Assembly: GCF_027625935.1 (NCBI RefSeq)
Contig: NZ_CP115300.1
Coordinates: 6,696,001-6,760,000 of the forward strand
Reading direction: 5' to 3'
DNA length: 64,000 bases
Origin: Streptomyces camelliae
Lineage (GTDB): Bacteria; Actinomycetota; Actinomycetes; Streptomycetales; Streptomycetaceae
Positions within the stretch are counted from its first letter, which is position 1. Every line of letters begins with the position of its first letter. This document shows, piece after piece, positions 9,418 to 18,597 of the stretch. The position numbers and the translations under genes are program-made. The notes under the pieces were generated by a model that made no database searches, was not told the origin of the DNA, and saw only the letters and a list, made by a program, of their open reading frames with translations.

Positions 9418-11073
9418 GTGACAACGATCACCCCGGATCCCGGGAACCAAGGCGTCCCCAGCCCCTCGCTTCGCTCCGGAGCGGGTGCGCCCGGTACGCT
9501 CACCGCCGTGCCACACGCCGATCAGTCCCAAACCACCCAGAAGGGCGCTTCCGTGACATATCCGGGACCGCCGCGACCGGTTCAGGTCTCCGCCACACCC
9601 CTCGCGGAACTGGCCGATCAGCTGGGTGCCGCCGCTCCGGACGCCGCCGCCGGGATCACGGGGATCACCCATGACTCGCGCGCCGTCCGCCCCGGCGACC
9701 TGTACGCCGCCCTCCCGGGCGCCCGCCTGCACGGCGCCGACTTCGTAACCCAGGCCGCCGGCCTCGGCGCGGCCGCCGTGCTCACCGACCCGACGGGCGC
9801 CGAGCGCGCCGCCGCGACCGGACTGCCGGTCCTGGTCGTCGACGACCCGCGCGCGCGGATGGGCGAACTCGCGGCCACCATCTACGGCCGCCCCGGCAGC
9901 GACCTGCTCCAGATCGGCATCACCGGCACCTCCGGCAAGACCACCACCGCCTACCTGGTCGAGGGCGGGCTGCGGACCGTGAAGTCCACCGGTCTCGTCG
10001 GCACGGTCGAGATGCGCATCGGCGACGAGCGCATCAAGTCCGAGCGCACCACCCCCGAGGCCACCGACCTCCAGGCGCTCTTCGCCGTCATGCGCGAGCG
10101 CGGCGTCGAGGCGGTCGCCATGGAGGTCTCCAGCCACGCCCTGGTCCTCGGCCGGGTCGACGGCTGCGTCTTCGACATCGCCGTGTTCACCAACCTCAGC
10201 CCGGAACACATGGAGTTCCACTCCGACATGGAGGACTACTTCCGGGCCAAAGCACACTTGTTCACACCGAAACGCAGCAAACTCGGCGTGATCAACATCG
10301 ACGACGAGTACGGCCGCCGGCTCACGAAGGAGGCCACGGTCCCCGTCGTCACCTTCTCCGCCGAGGGCCACCCCGACGCCGACTGGCGTGCCGAGGACGT
10401 CCAGATCGGCCCCATGGACTCGACGTTCACCGTCGTCGGCCCGAACGGTGAGCGGATCCACGCCAGGTCGCCGATCGCCGGTCCCTTCAACGTGGCGAAC
10501 ACCCTCGCCGCCCTCGTCGCCCTCGCCGCGGCCGGCCTCGACCCGCAGACCGCGGCCGACGGCATCGCCGCCGTACCGGGCGTCCCCGGCCGCCTGGAGC
10601 GCGTGGACGCAGGGCAGCCCTACCTCGCGGTCGTCGACTACGCCCACAAGACCGACGCGGTCGAGTCCGTGCTCAAGGCGCTGCGCAAGGTCACCAAGGG
10701 CCGCCTGCACGTGGTCCTCGGCTGCGGCGGCGACCGCGACCGGACCAAGCGGGCCCCGATGGGCGCCGCCGTGGCCCGGTTCGCCGACACGGCCGTACTG
10801 ACCTCCGACAACCCCCGCTCCGAGGACCCGCTCGCGATCCTCGCGACCATGCTCCAGGGCGCGGCCTCCGTGCCCGCTCACGAGCGCGGCGAGGTGCTCC
10901 TCTTCGAGGACCGCGCCGCCGCGATCGCCGCCGCCGTCGGCCGTGCCGCGCCCGGCGACACCGTGCTGGTCGCGGGCAAGGGTCACGAGCAGGGCCAGGA
11001 CATCGCCGGCGTGATCCGTCCCTTCGACGACCGCCAGGTGCTTCGCGAAGCTATCCAGAAGACCCAGGGATGA
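9418..11073 (+). CDS. murE: UDP-MurNAc-tripeptide synthetase MurE
   Basis: The 551-residue Mur ligase has the ATP loop GTSGKTTTAY (about 168-177) and the DNPRSEDP motif typical of MurE enzymes that add diaminopimelate. LL-diaminopimelate is the expected substrate in Streptomyces. It adds the third residue of the peptidoglycan stem peptide. The GTG at 9418 follows AGGAACG. Its first ~45 residues are unconserved, and GTG codons at 9508 (VPHADQ) and 9553 (VTYPGP) are possible later starts. The gene precedes murF by only a few bases. Confidence 0.93.
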   Translation: MTTITPDPGNQGVPSPSLRSGAGAPGTLTAVPHADQSQTTQKGASVTYPGPPRPVQVSATPLAELADQLGAAAPDAAAGITGITHDSRAVRPGDLYAALPGARLHGADFVTQAAGLGAAAVLTDPTGAERAAATGLPVLVVDDPRARMGELAATIYGRPGSDLLQIGITGTSGKTTTAYLVEGGLRTVKSTGLVGTVEMRIGDERIKSERTTPEATDLQALFAVMRERGVEAVAMEVSSHALVLGRVDGCVFDIAVFTNLSPEHMEFHSDMEDYFRAKAHLFTPKRSKLGVINIDDEYGRRLTKEATVPVVTFSAEGHPDADWRAEDVQIGPMDSTFTVVGPNGERIHARSPIAGPFNVANTLAALVALAAAGLDPQTAADGIAAVPGVPGRLERVDAGQPYLAVVDYAHKTDAVESVLKALRKVTKGRLHVVLGCGGDRDRTKRAPMGAAVARFADTAVLTSDNPRSEDPLAILATMLQGAASVPAHERGEVLLFEDRAAAIAAAVGRAAPGDTVLVAGKGHEQGQDIAGVIRPFDDRQVLREAIQKTQG

Positions 11074-11077
11074 ACTT

Positions 11078-12484
11078 GTGATCGCCCTCTCCCTCGCCGA
11101 GATCGCAGCAGTCGTCGGCGGGCAGACGCACGACATACCGGATCCGTCCGTCCAGGTCACGGGCCCGGTGGTCCGGGACTCCCGCGAGGTGGTGCCCGGC
11201 AGCCTGTTCGCCGCCTTCGTCGGCGAGCGCGTGGACGGCCACGACTTCGCACCGCGGGTCGTCGAGGCGGGCGCGGTCGCCGTACTGGCGGCACGCCCGG
11301 TCGGGGTACCCGCGATCGTCGTCGAGGACGTGCAGACCGCCCTCGGCGCCCTCGCCCGGCACGTCGTACGCCGGCTCGGCGCGACCCTCGTCGCGCTGAC
11401 CGGCTCGGCCGGCAAGACCAGCACCAAGGACCTCATCGCGCAGGTCCTGCGGCGCAAGGCGCCGACGGTGTTCACGCCCGGATCGCTCAACAACGAGATC
11501 GGGCTGCCGCTGACCGCACTGTCCGCCACCGAGGAGACCAGGTTCCTCGTGCTGGAGATGGGCGCCCGCGGCCTCGGGCACATCCGCTACCTCACCGGCC
11601 TCACCCCGCCGAAGATCGGCCTCGTCCTCAACGTCGGCACCGCCCACATCGGCGAGTTCGGCGGCCGGGAACAGATCGCCCAGGCGAAGGGCGAGCTCGT
11701 CGAGAGCCTTCCTGAGGACGGTGCCGCCGTCCTCAATGCCGACGACCCGCTGGTCCGGGCCATGGCCTCCCGTACCAAGGCGAAGGTGGTCCTTTTCGGA
11801 GAGTCGGCCGAAGCGGACGTACGCGCCGAGAACGTGCGACTCACGGACAGTGGACAGCCCTCATTCAGGCTTCACACACCCTCCGGTGCAAGCGATGTGA
11901 CCATGCGCCTGTACGGTGAGCACCACGTGTCGAACGCGCTCGCCGCGGCCGCCGTCGCCCATGAGCTGGGCATGTCCGCGGAAGAGATCGCCACCGCGCT
12001 CTCCGAGGCGGGCTCCCTCTCCCGCTGGCGCATGGAGGTCACCGAGCGCCCGGACGGCGTGACCATCGTCAACGACGCCTACAACGCCAACCCCGAGTCC
12101 ATGCGGGCCGCCCTTCGGGCGCTCGCGGCCATGGGCAAGGAGCGGCGCACATGGGCGGTGCTCGGCAAGATGGCCGAGCTGGGGGACGAGGCGCTCGCCG
12201 AGCACGACGCCGTCGGACGGCTCGCCGTCCGGCTCAACGTCAGCAAGCTCGTCGCCGTCGGGGGGATTGAGGCCTCCTGGCTGCAACTGGGCGCATATAA
12301 CGAGGGTTCGTGGGGTGAGGAGTCGGTGCACGTGTCCGACGCACAGGCGGCGATCGACCTGTTGCGCAGCGAGTTGCGCCCGGGGGACGTCGTGCTCGTG
12401 AAGGCGTCCCGTTCGGTGGGTCTGGAGAGCGTTGCCCAGGCGCTCGTCGAGACCGGTGCCGAGGGTGAGGTTGCCGCCCGATGA
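11078..12484 (+). CDS. murF: UDP-MurNAc-tripeptide-D-Ala-D-Ala ligase MurF
   Basis: The 468-residue Mur ligase carries the ATP loop GSAGKTSTKD (about 108-117) and the nucleotide-binding segment NDAYNANPESM typical of MurF. It completes the UDP-MurNAc-pentapeptide by adding D-Ala-D-Ala. GTG 11078 lies 4 bases after the murE stop with GGGA upstream. Its stop TGA overlaps the mraY ATG (ATGA). Confidence 0.95.
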   Translation: MIALSLAEIAAVVGGQTHDIPDPSVQVTGPVVRDSREVVPGSLFAAFVGERVDGHDFAPRVVEAGAVAVLAARPVGVPAIVVEDVQTALGALARHVVRRLGATLVALTGSAGKTSTKDLIAQVLRRKAPTVFTPGSLNNEIGLPLTALSATEETRFLVLEMGARGLGHIRYLTGLTPPKIGLVLNVGTAHIGEFGGREQIAQAKGELVESLPEDGAAVLNADDPLVRAMASRTKAKVVLFGESAEADVRAENVRLTDSGQPSFRLHTPSGASDVTMRLYGEHHVSNALAAAAVAHELGMSAEEIATALSEAGSLSRWRMEVTERPDGVTIVNDAYNANPESMRAALRALAAMGKERRTWAVLGKMAELGDEALAEHDAVGRLAVRLNVSKLVAVGGIEASWLQLGAYNEGSWGEESVHVSDAQAAIDLLRSELRPGDVVLVKASRSVGLESVAQALVETGAEGEVAAR

Positions 12485-13554
12485 TGAAGCAGATCCTGTT
12501 CTCAGGAGTCATTGGCCTCTTCCTGACACTGATCGGCACCCCGCTGCTGATCAAGCTCCTCGCGCGCAAGGGCTACGGCCAGTACATCCGTGACGACGGT
12601 CCGCGCGAGCACGCCAGCAAGCGCGGTACGCCGACGATGGGCGGTATCGCCTTCATCCTGGCGACGATCGCGGCGTACTTCCTGAGCAAGCTCATCACCG
12701 GTTACCCGCCCACCTACTCCGGCCTGCTGGTGCTCGGCCTGATGTTCGGCATGGGCCTGGTCGGCTTCCTCGACGACTACATCAAGATCGTCAAGCGGCG
12801 TTCGCTGGGTCTGCGGGCCAAGGCGAAGATGGCCGGCCAGCTGATCGTCGGCATCTCCTTCGCGGTGCTCTCGCTGCAGTTCGCCGACGCGCGCGGCAAC
12901 ACCCCGGCCTCCACCAAGCTGTCGTTCATCACGGACTTCGGCTGGACCATCGGCCCGGTGCTGTTCGTCGTCTGGGCGCTGTTCATGATCCTCGCGATGT
13001 CGAACGGCGTGAACCTGACCGACGGTCTGGACGGTCTGGCCACCGGCGCCTCCGTGCTCGTCTTCGGCGCCTACACGTTCATCGGGGTCTGGCAGTTCCA
13101 GGAGTCCTGCGCCAACGCGCAGACCCTGACCAACCCGGCCGCCTGCTACGAGGTGCGCGACCCGCTCGACCTCGCGGTGGTCGCCTCCGCGCTGATGGGT
13201 GCCTGCCTGGGCTTCCTGTGGTGGAACACCTCGCCGGCGAAGATCTTCATGGGCGACACCGGGTCGCTCGCCCTCGGCGGTGTCCTGACCGGTCTGGCCA
13301 TCCTCTCCCGTACGGAGCTGCTGGTGGCCATCATGGGCGGCCTGTTCGTCCTGATCACCATGTCGGTCGTCATCCAGGTCGGCTCCTTCCGGCTCACCGG
13401 CAGGCGCGTCTTCCGGATGGCGCCACTCCAGCACCACTTCGAACTCAAGGGCTGGTCCGAAGTCCTGGTGGTGGTCCGATTCTGGATCATTCAGGGTATC
13501 TGTGTGATTGTCGGACTAGGCCTCTTCTATGCGGGATGGGCAGCGGAAAAGTGA
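12481..13554 (+). CDS. mraY: Phospho-MurNAc-pentapeptide translocase MraY
   Basis: The 357-residue polytopic membrane enzyme transfers phospho-MurNAc-pentapeptide to undecaprenyl phosphate, forming lipid I. Diagnostic motifs are GFLDDYIK (paired aspartates), NLTDGLDGLA and FMGDTGSLALGG, and near the C-terminus QHHFELKGW. About ten transmembrane segments are apparent. The start overlaps murF and the stop overlaps murD (GTGA), so it is embedded in a coupled series of cytoplasmic Mur ligases. Confidence 0.96.
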   Translation: MMKQILFSGVIGLFLTLIGTPLLIKLLARKGYGQYIRDDGPREHASKRGTPTMGGIAFILATIAAYFLSKLITGYPPTYSGLLVLGLMFGMGLVGFLDDYIKIVKRRSLGLRAKAKMAGQLIVGISFAVLSLQFADARGNTPASTKLSFITDFGWTIGPVLFVVWALFMILAMSNGVNLTDGLDGLATGASVLVFGAYTFIGVWQFQESCANAQTLTNPAACYEVRDPLDLAVVASALMGACLGFLWWNTSPAKIFMGDTGSLALGGVLTGLAILSRTELLVAIMGGLFVLITMSVVIQVGSFRLTGRRVFRMAPLQHHFELKGWSEVLVVVRFWIIQGICVIVGLGLFYAGWAAEK

Positions 13555-14972
13555 CCTCCACCTCGGAGCTCTTCGACTTCCAGGGCAAGCACGTCACCGT
13601 CGCCGGGCTCGGTGTCTCCGGCGTCCCGGCGGCCAAGGTGCTGCACGCGCGCGGGGCGATCGTCACGGTCGTCAACGACGGCGACGACGCACGCGCGCGC
13701 GAGCAGGCCACGGAGCTGGAGGCGCTGGGCATCACCGTGCGCCTCGGCGACGGCGCCTCCCTGCCGGAGGGCACCGAGCTGATCGTCACCGCGCCCGGCT
13801 GGAAGCCGGACAAGCCGCTGTTCCTGGCGGCCGAGCAGGCGGGCGTGCCCGTCTGGGGCGATGTCGAGCTGGCCTGGCGCCTGCGCGGCCCCGACGCCGC
13901 CCCCTGGCTGGCCGTCACGGGCACCAACGGCAAGACGACCACCGTCCGCATGCTCGCCGCCATCCTCACGGCGGCGGGCCTGCGCACGGCCGCCGTCGGC
14001 AACATCGGCGTCTCCCTGCTGGACGCGGTCCTCGGCGAGGAGACGTACGACGTCCTCGCCGTCGAGCTCTCCAGCTACCAGCTGCACTGGGCACCCTCCC
14101 TGCGCGCCCACTCCGCCGCCGTGCTGAACCTCGCGCCGGACCACCTCGACTGGCATGGCTCCATGGAGGGATACGCGCGCGACAAGGGCCGTATCTACGA
14201 GGGCAATCGGGTCGCCTGCGTCTACAACGTCGAGGACAAGGCCACCGAGGACCTGGTCCGCGAGGCCGACGTCGAGGAGGGCTGCCGGGCCGTCGGGTTC
14301 ACCCTCGGCACCCCCGCGCCCTCTCAACTCGGCGTCGTGGACGGCATCCTGGTCGACCGCGCCTTCGTCGAGAACCGGCAGAAGAACGCCCAGGAGCTCG
14401 CCGAGGTCGCCGACGTGGATCCGCCGGCCCCCCACAACATCGCCAACGCCCTTGCCGCGGCGGCCCTCGCGCGCGCCTTCGGGGTGCCCGCCACCGCCGT
14501 ACGCGACGGACTGCGCGCCTTCCGCCCCGACGCCCATCGCATCCAGCACGTCGCCGATCTCGACGGTGTCGCGTACGTGGACGACTCCAAGGCGACCAAC
14601 ACCCATGCCGCCGAAGCCTCGTTGGCGGCATATGAGCCGATTGTATGGATCGCGGGTGGTCTGGCGAAAGGTGCGACCTTCGACGAACTGGTCGCCAGGT
14701 CGGCGAAGCGGCTGCGCGCGGTGGTCCTCATCGGCGCCGACCGGGAGCTGATCCGCGACGCCCTCGCGCGACACGCCCCGGAAGTACCCGTGGTCGACCT
14801 CGACCGGACCGACACTGGGGCGATGCTCCAGGCGGTGACGGAAGCGAAGCGGCTCGCTCAGCCCGGCGACACGGTGCTGCTGGCCCCGGCCTGTGCCTCC
14901 ATGGACATGTTCACCAACTACAACCAGCGCGGTGACGCGTTCGCGGCGGCGGTCCGCGAACTCGGCGCCTGA
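13551..14972 (+). CDS. murD: UDP-MurNAc-L-Ala-D-Glu ligase MurD
   Basis: The 473-residue ligase adds D-glutamate to UDP-MurNAc-L-Ala. It shows an N-terminal Rossmann-like start (VTVAGLGVSG), the ATP loop GTNGKTTTVRM (about 125) and the C-terminal domain motif DDSKATNTHAA. GTG 13551 overlaps the mraY stop. ATG 13536 (five codons earlier, MGSGK) is an alternative with no better ribosome binding site. The frame continues upstream to 13218 through mraY, but that part is a shadow. A gap of 68 bases separates it from ftsW. Confidence 0.93.
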   Translation: MTSTSELFDFQGKHVTVAGLGVSGVPAAKVLHARGAIVTVVNDGDDARAREQATELEALGITVRLGDGASLPEGTELIVTAPGWKPDKPLFLAAEQAGVPVWGDVELAWRLRGPDAAPWLAVTGTNGKTTTVRMLAAILTAAGLRTAAVGNIGVSLLDAVLGEETYDVLAVELSSYQLHWAPSLRAHSAAVLNLAPDHLDWHGSMEGYARDKGRIYEGNRVACVYNVEDKATEDLVREADVEEGCRAVGFTLGTPAPSQLGVVDGILVDRAFVENRQKNAQELAEVADVDPPAPHNIANALAAAALARAFGVPATAVRDGLRAFRPDAHRIQHVADLDGVAYVDDSKATNTHAAEASLAAYEPIVWIAGGLAKGATFDELVARSAKRLRAVVLIGADRELIRDALARHAPEVPVVDLDRTDTGAMLQAVTEAKRLAQPGDTVLLAPACASMDMFTNYNQRGDAFAAAVRELGA

Positions 14973-15040
14973 CCCCGGCCGCCCGCCGGGCGGATCTTGG
15001 GAGGGACGCGTGGGACGGTCGACGTTCAGTGGAGGCGCCG

Positions 15041-16402
15041 ATGCCCAGTAGCCGTACCGGAAGGCCGCCCGTACAGCGGGCGTCCCGCCGTCCCGCGGTC
15101 TCCCGCCCGCCGCGCGAGAACCCGTTCCAGCGGCTCTACACGCGCGCGCGCAAGGCCTGGGACCGGCCGCTGACCGCCTACTACCTGATCGCCGGCGGCA
15201 GCGTGCTGATCATCGTGCTGGGCCTGGTGATGGTCTACTCGGCCTCCCAGATCACCGCGCTCCAGCTGTCGCTGCCGGGGTCGTACTTCTTCCGCAAGCA
15301 GTTCCTCGCCGCGCTCATCGGCGGCGCCCTGCTGCTCGCGGCCTCCCGCATGCCGGTGAAACTGCACCGGGCGCTGGCCTACCCGATCCTCGCCGGCGCC
15401 GTCTTCCTGATGGTCCTGGTGCAGATCCCCGGGATAGGGCACGCGGTCAACGGCAACCAGAACTGGATCTCCCTCGGCGGCTCCTTCCAGATCCAGCCCA
15501 GCGAGTTCGGCAAGCTCGCCCTGGTGCTGTGGGGCGCGGACCTGATCGCCCGCAAACAGGAGAAGAAGCTGCTGACCCAGTGGAAGCACATGCTGGTGCC
15601 GCTGGTGCCGGTCGCCTTCCTGCTGCTCGGGCTGATCATGCTGGGCGGCGACATGGGTACGACGATCATCCTGACGGCGATCCTGTTCGGGCTGCTGTGG
15701 CTCGCGGGGGCGCCGACCCGGCTGTTCTCCGGGGTGCTGGGCGTCGCCGTCGTCCTCGCCGCCATCGCCATCGAGACCAGCCCGCATCGCCTCGCCCGCC
15801 TCAACTGCATCGCGGCCACCGACCCCGGCCCGGGTGACATGTGCTGGCAGGGCGCCCACGGCATCTACGCACTGGCCTCCGGCGGACTCTTCGGCTCCGG
15901 TCTCGGTGCAAGTGTGGAAAAATGGGGCCAACTCCCGGAAGCCCACACCGACTTCATCTTCGCGGTCACCGGTGAGGAACTGGGCCTCGCGGGGACACTG
16001 TCGGTGGTCGCCCTGTTCGCGGCTCTAGGCTATGCGGGTATCCGCGTGGCCGGACGCACGGAGGACCCCTTCGTGAGGTACGCCGCGGGAGGCGTGACCA
16101 CCTGGATCACCGCCCAGGCGGTGATCAACATCGGTGCGGTGCTCGGTCTGCTGCCGATCGCCGGTGTCCCCCTCCCGCTGTTCTCCTACGGAGGGTCCGC
16201 CCTGCTGCCGACCATGTTCGCCATCGGGCTGCTGATCGCCTTCGCACGCGACGAGCCCGCTGCGCGGGCGGCGCTTGCGATGCGGCAACCTCGCTTTGGT
16301 AGAAAACGGGGTGCCGGGGGCTCCGGGTCCGGTCGGAGTCCCCGGAGATGGAAAACGATGCGACGGCGTGCCTCGGTGGCGCGTCCGTCCGGAGAGCGGT
16401 GA
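15041..16402 (+). CDS. ftsW: Septal peptidoglycan glycosyltransferase FtsW (SEDS)
   Basis: The 453-residue SEDS protein has about ten transmembrane segments and the family signatures LPEAHTDFIFAVTGEELG and LPLPLFSYGGSALL. It polymerises lipid II at the septum with FtsI. ATG 15041 is chosen because GGAGG (15031-15035) lies 5 nt before it. The GTG at 15029 has no ribosome binding site of its own. The C-terminus ends in a basic tail rich in arginine. Six bases separate it from murG. Confidence 0.94.
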   Translation: MPSSRTGRPPVQRASRRPAVSRPPRENPFQRLYTRARKAWDRPLTAYYLIAGGSVLIIVLGLVMVYSASQITALQLSLPGSYFFRKQFLAALIGGALLLAASRMPVKLHRALAYPILAGAVFLMVLVQIPGIGHAVNGNQNWISLGGSFQIQPSEFGKLALVLWGADLIARKQEKKLLTQWKHMLVPLVPVAFLLLGLIMLGGDMGTTIILTAILFGLLWLAGAPTRLFSGVLGVAVVLAAIAIETSPHRLARLNCIAATDPGPGDMCWQGAHGIYALASGGLFGSGLGASVEKWGQLPEAHTDFIFAVTGEELGLAGTLSVVALFAALGYAGIRVAGRTEDPFVRYAAGGVTTWITAQAVINIGAVLGLLPIAGVPLPLFSYGGSALLPTMFAIGLLIAFARDEPAARAALAMRQPRFGRKRGAGGSGSGRSPRRWKTMRRRASVARPSGER

Positions 16403-16408
16403 ATTTCG

Positions 16409-17497
16409 GTGCATGTCGTACTCGCCGGTGGGGGGACCGCCGGCCACATCGAGCCCGCGCTCGCCCTCGCGGACGCCCTGCGCAGGCAGGACCCGACCGT
16501 GGGGATCACGGCCCTGGGCACGGAGCGCGGCCTGGAGACCCGGCTCGTCCCGGAGCGCGGCTACGAGCTGGCGCTGATCCCGGCCGTGCCGCTGCCCCGC
16601 AAGCCCACGCCCGAGCTGATCACCGTCCCGGGCCGGCTGCGCGGCACGATCAAGGCCGCCGAGCAGATCCTGGAGCGCACCAAGGCGGACTGTGTCGTCG
16701 GTTTCGGCGGTTATGTCGCGCTGCCCGGCTACCTCGCGGCCAAGCGCCTCGGTGTGCCCATCGTGATCCACGAGGCCAACGCCCGCCCCGGCCTTGCCAA
16801 CAAGATCGGCTCGCGCTACGCGGCCCGGGTCGCCGTCTCCACCCCGGACAGCAAGCTGCGTGACGCGCGCTACATCGGCATCCCGCTGCGCCGCTCCATC
16901 GCCACCCTGGACCGCGCCGCCGCGCGCCCCGAGGCCCGGCACCGCTTCGGCCTCGATCCGAACCTGCCCACGCTGCTGGTCTCCGGCGGCTCGCAGGGCG
17001 CCCGCCGCCTCAACGAGGTCGTCCAGCAGGTCGCGCCCTGGCTCCAGCAGGCCGGTATCCAGATCCTGCACGCGGTCGGCCCGAAGAACGAACTGCCGCA
17101 GGTGCACCAGATGCCGGGGATGCCCCCCTACATCCCGGTAAGTTACCTGGACCGGATGGACCTCGCGTACGCCGCGGCCGACATGATGCTCTGCCGCGCG
17201 GGCGCGATGACCGTCGCCGAACTCTCCGCCGTCGGACTCCCGGCCGCCTACGTCCCGCTGCCCATCGGCAACGGCGAACAGCGGCTCAACGCCCAGCCGG
17301 TGGTCAAGGCCGGCGGCGGACTCCTCGTCGACGACGCGGAACTGACGCCCGAGTGGGTACAGCAGAACGTCCTGCCCGTGCTCGCCGATCCGCACCGGCT
17401 GTACGAGATGTCCCGCGCGGCAAGCGAGTTCGGCCGCCGGGACGCCGACGAGCTGCTCGTCGGCATGGTGTACGAGGCGATCGCCTCGCGCCGTTAG
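16409..17497 (+). CDS. murG: Lipid II synthase MurG (GlcNAc transferase)
   Basis: The 362-residue GT-B glycosyltransferase has the N-terminal loop GGGTAGHIEPALALA and the C-terminal donor-site region GAMTVAELSAVGLPA followed by PLPIGNGEQ. It transfers GlcNAc from UDP-GlcNAc to lipid I, forming lipid II at the inner face of the membrane. GTG 16409 follows a weak GGAGAG about 12 nt upstream, so translation probably depends on coupling to ftsW. No murC or ddl gene follows, unlike in Escherichia coli. Confidence 0.95.
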   Translation: MHVVLAGGGTAGHIEPALALADALRRQDPTVGITALGTERGLETRLVPERGYELALIPAVPLPRKPTPELITVPGRLRGTIKAAEQILERTKADCVVGFGGYVALPGYLAAKRLGVPIVIHEANARPGLANKIGSRYAARVAVSTPDSKLRDARYIGIPLRRSIATLDRAAARPEARHRFGLDPNLPTLLVSGGSQGARRLNEVVQQVAPWLQQAGIQILHAVGPKNELPQVHQMPGMPPYIPVSYLDRMDLAYAAADMMLCRAGAMTVAELSAVGLPAAYVPLPIGNGEQRLNAQPVVKAGGGLLVDDAELTPEWVQQNVLPVLADPHRLYEMSRAASEFGRRDADELLVGMVYEAIASRR

Positions 17498-17523
17498 GAC
17501 CGTATGACGAAAGGGCAGTGAGG

Positions 17524-18318
17524 GTGGCCGGACCGACTACCGCCGAGCGCGGGAAACGCCAGCAGGAGTCGTCCGGCCCGCCGTCCGCCCGGCGGCTCGG
17601 AAGAGCGCGCCTTCGTACGATCGTCATTCTGGCGGTGGCCGCCGTACTCCTCGGGGCCGGTGTCACTTGGCTGTTGTACGGCTCCACCTGGCTGCGCGTC
17701 GAGCATGTCTCGGTGTCCGGCACGGATGTGCTGACCCCCGACGAGGTGCGCGACGCGGCGGCCGTACCGGTGGGGGCGCCGATGATTTCCGTCGACACCG
17801 ACGGCATCGAAGCCCGACTCCGCCAGAAATTGCCCCGAATTGACACAGTTGACGTGGTGCGTTCCTGGCCCCATGGAATCGGTCTGAAAGTGACCGAGCG
17901 GACTCCGGTTCTGCTGCTCCGAAACGGCCGGAACTTCACCGAAGTCGACCGCGAAGGTGTCCGGTTCGCCACGGTTTCGCAGGCCCCGAAAAGCGTTCCC
18001 GCGCTGGAATTGTCCGTATCCCGCACGGGTTCCGGAGCCGCGAGCCTGCGGCGCTTCGGCACCGACCGGCTGGTGCGCGAGGCGGTCGGGGTCGCCGGTG
18101 ATCTGCCGGCCGCCGTCGCCCGGGACGCCCGGACCGTCCAAGTCCGTTCCTACGACGACATCTCGCTGGAGTTGGCCGACGGCCGCACGGTGGCATGGGG
18201 AAGCGGCGAGAGCGGCCGCGCCAAGGCACGGGCCCTCACAGCTCTCATGAAAGCAGCTCCCGGCGCGCGGCACTTCGACGTCAGCGTTCCCACCGCCCCT
18301 GCGTCATCGGGGAGTTGA
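17524..18318 (+). CDS. ftsQ: Cell division protein FtsQ
   Basis: The 264-residue bitopic protein has a basic cytoplasmic N-terminus, one transmembrane helix (about residues 35-56, IVILAVAAVLLGAGVTWLL) and an extracellular POTRA domain beginning VEHVSVSGTDVLTPDEV. FtsQ is part of the FtsQ-FtsL-DivIC divisome complex. GTG 17524 is preferred since AAGGG lies 8 nt upstream. GTG 17518 is an in-frame alternative. The frame is open further upstream inside murG, but that part has no start signal. A 279-base regulatory gap follows before ftsZ. Confidence 0.92.
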   Translation: MAGPTTAERGKRQQESSGPPSARRLGRARLRTIVILAVAAVLLGAGVTWLLYGSTWLRVEHVSVSGTDVLTPDEVRDAAAVPVGAPMISVDTDGIEARLRQKLPRIDTVDVVRSWPHGIGLKVTERTPVLLLRNGRNFTEVDREGVRFATVSQAPKSVPALELSVSRTGSGAASLRRFGTDRLVREAVGVAGDLPAAVARDARTVQVRSYDDISLELADGRTVAWGSGESGRAKARALTALMKAAPGARHFDVSVPTAPASSGS

Positions 18319-18346
18319 CGCACATCAGCGCAGGCCAGCACCCTGG

Positions 18347-18377
18347 TTGGGCACTGCTACGGCTGATCACATAGGGT
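18347..18377 (+). promoter_or_regulatory. Weak candidate ftsZ promoter (upstream)
   Basis: TTGGGC (18347-18352) and TAGGGT (18372-18377) are separated by 19 bp, a long spacer. Streptomyces coelicolor ftsZ is known to have several promoters in this gap, but I cannot match this element to a mapped one. Confidence 0.3.
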
Positions 18378-18408
18378 GAAAAGAAAAACGGGAGGTTCGG
18401 CGTGTTCG

Positions 18409-18438
18409 TTGAACGGGCGCCACTTGTCGACTTAGTGT
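18409..18438 (+). promoter_or_regulatory. Candidate ftsZ promoter
   Basis: TTGAAC (18409-18414) and TAGTGT (18433-18438) are spaced 18 bp, a good housekeeping-type arrangement. The predicted transcript starts inside the inverted repeat that follows, so a protein bound there could control it. In Streptomyces one ftsZ promoter is switched up during sporulation; which one this corresponds to is not determinable here. Confidence 0.45.
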
Positions 18439-18439
18439 C

Positions 18440-18468
18440 CTGTTCAGAAGACTTCAAGGAACAGACAC
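18440..18468. promoter_or_regulatory. Inverted repeat and GACAC motif upstream of ftsZ
   Basis: CTGTTC (18440-18445) and GAACAG (18459-18464) form an inverted repeat around the small palindrome GAAGACTTC. The right arm runs into GACAC (18464-18468), the core recognised by the sporulation regulator WhiA in Streptomyces. ftsZ is a known WhiA/WhiB target in that genus. That this is the actual site is inferred. Confidence 0.4.
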
Positions 18469-18474
18469 ACTGGT

Positions 18475-18493
18475 AACCCTAAACTTCAGGGTT
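18475..18493. promoter_or_regulatory. Hairpin in the ftsZ leader
   Basis: AACCCT (18475-18480) and AGGGTT (18488-18493) flank a 7-nt loop. A second AGGGTT follows directly (18494-18499 region), so two alternative pairings are possible. It lies about 105 bases before the ftsZ start and would be in the leader RNA of the candidate promoter at 18409. Confidence 0.5.
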
Positions 18494-18597
18494 AGGGTTC
18501 GGGTCGGCGCTACGGACCGTCCCATTCGGCATCTGCCGTCCCGGCGCGGGGCACCGCACGACGACGGCAACGTAATTCGAGGCGAGAGGCCTTCGAC

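Noticed and set aside
9313..11583. 756-codon frame antisense to murE and the start of murF
   Set aside because: Shadow of known genes with no start signals; it also translates the 9-bp repeat after ftsI as GGA-type runs.
14978..14994. Terminator after murD
   Set aside because: There is a short GC palindrome (CCGCCCG/CGGGCGG) but with essentially no loop, no T run, and ftsW follows on the same strand.
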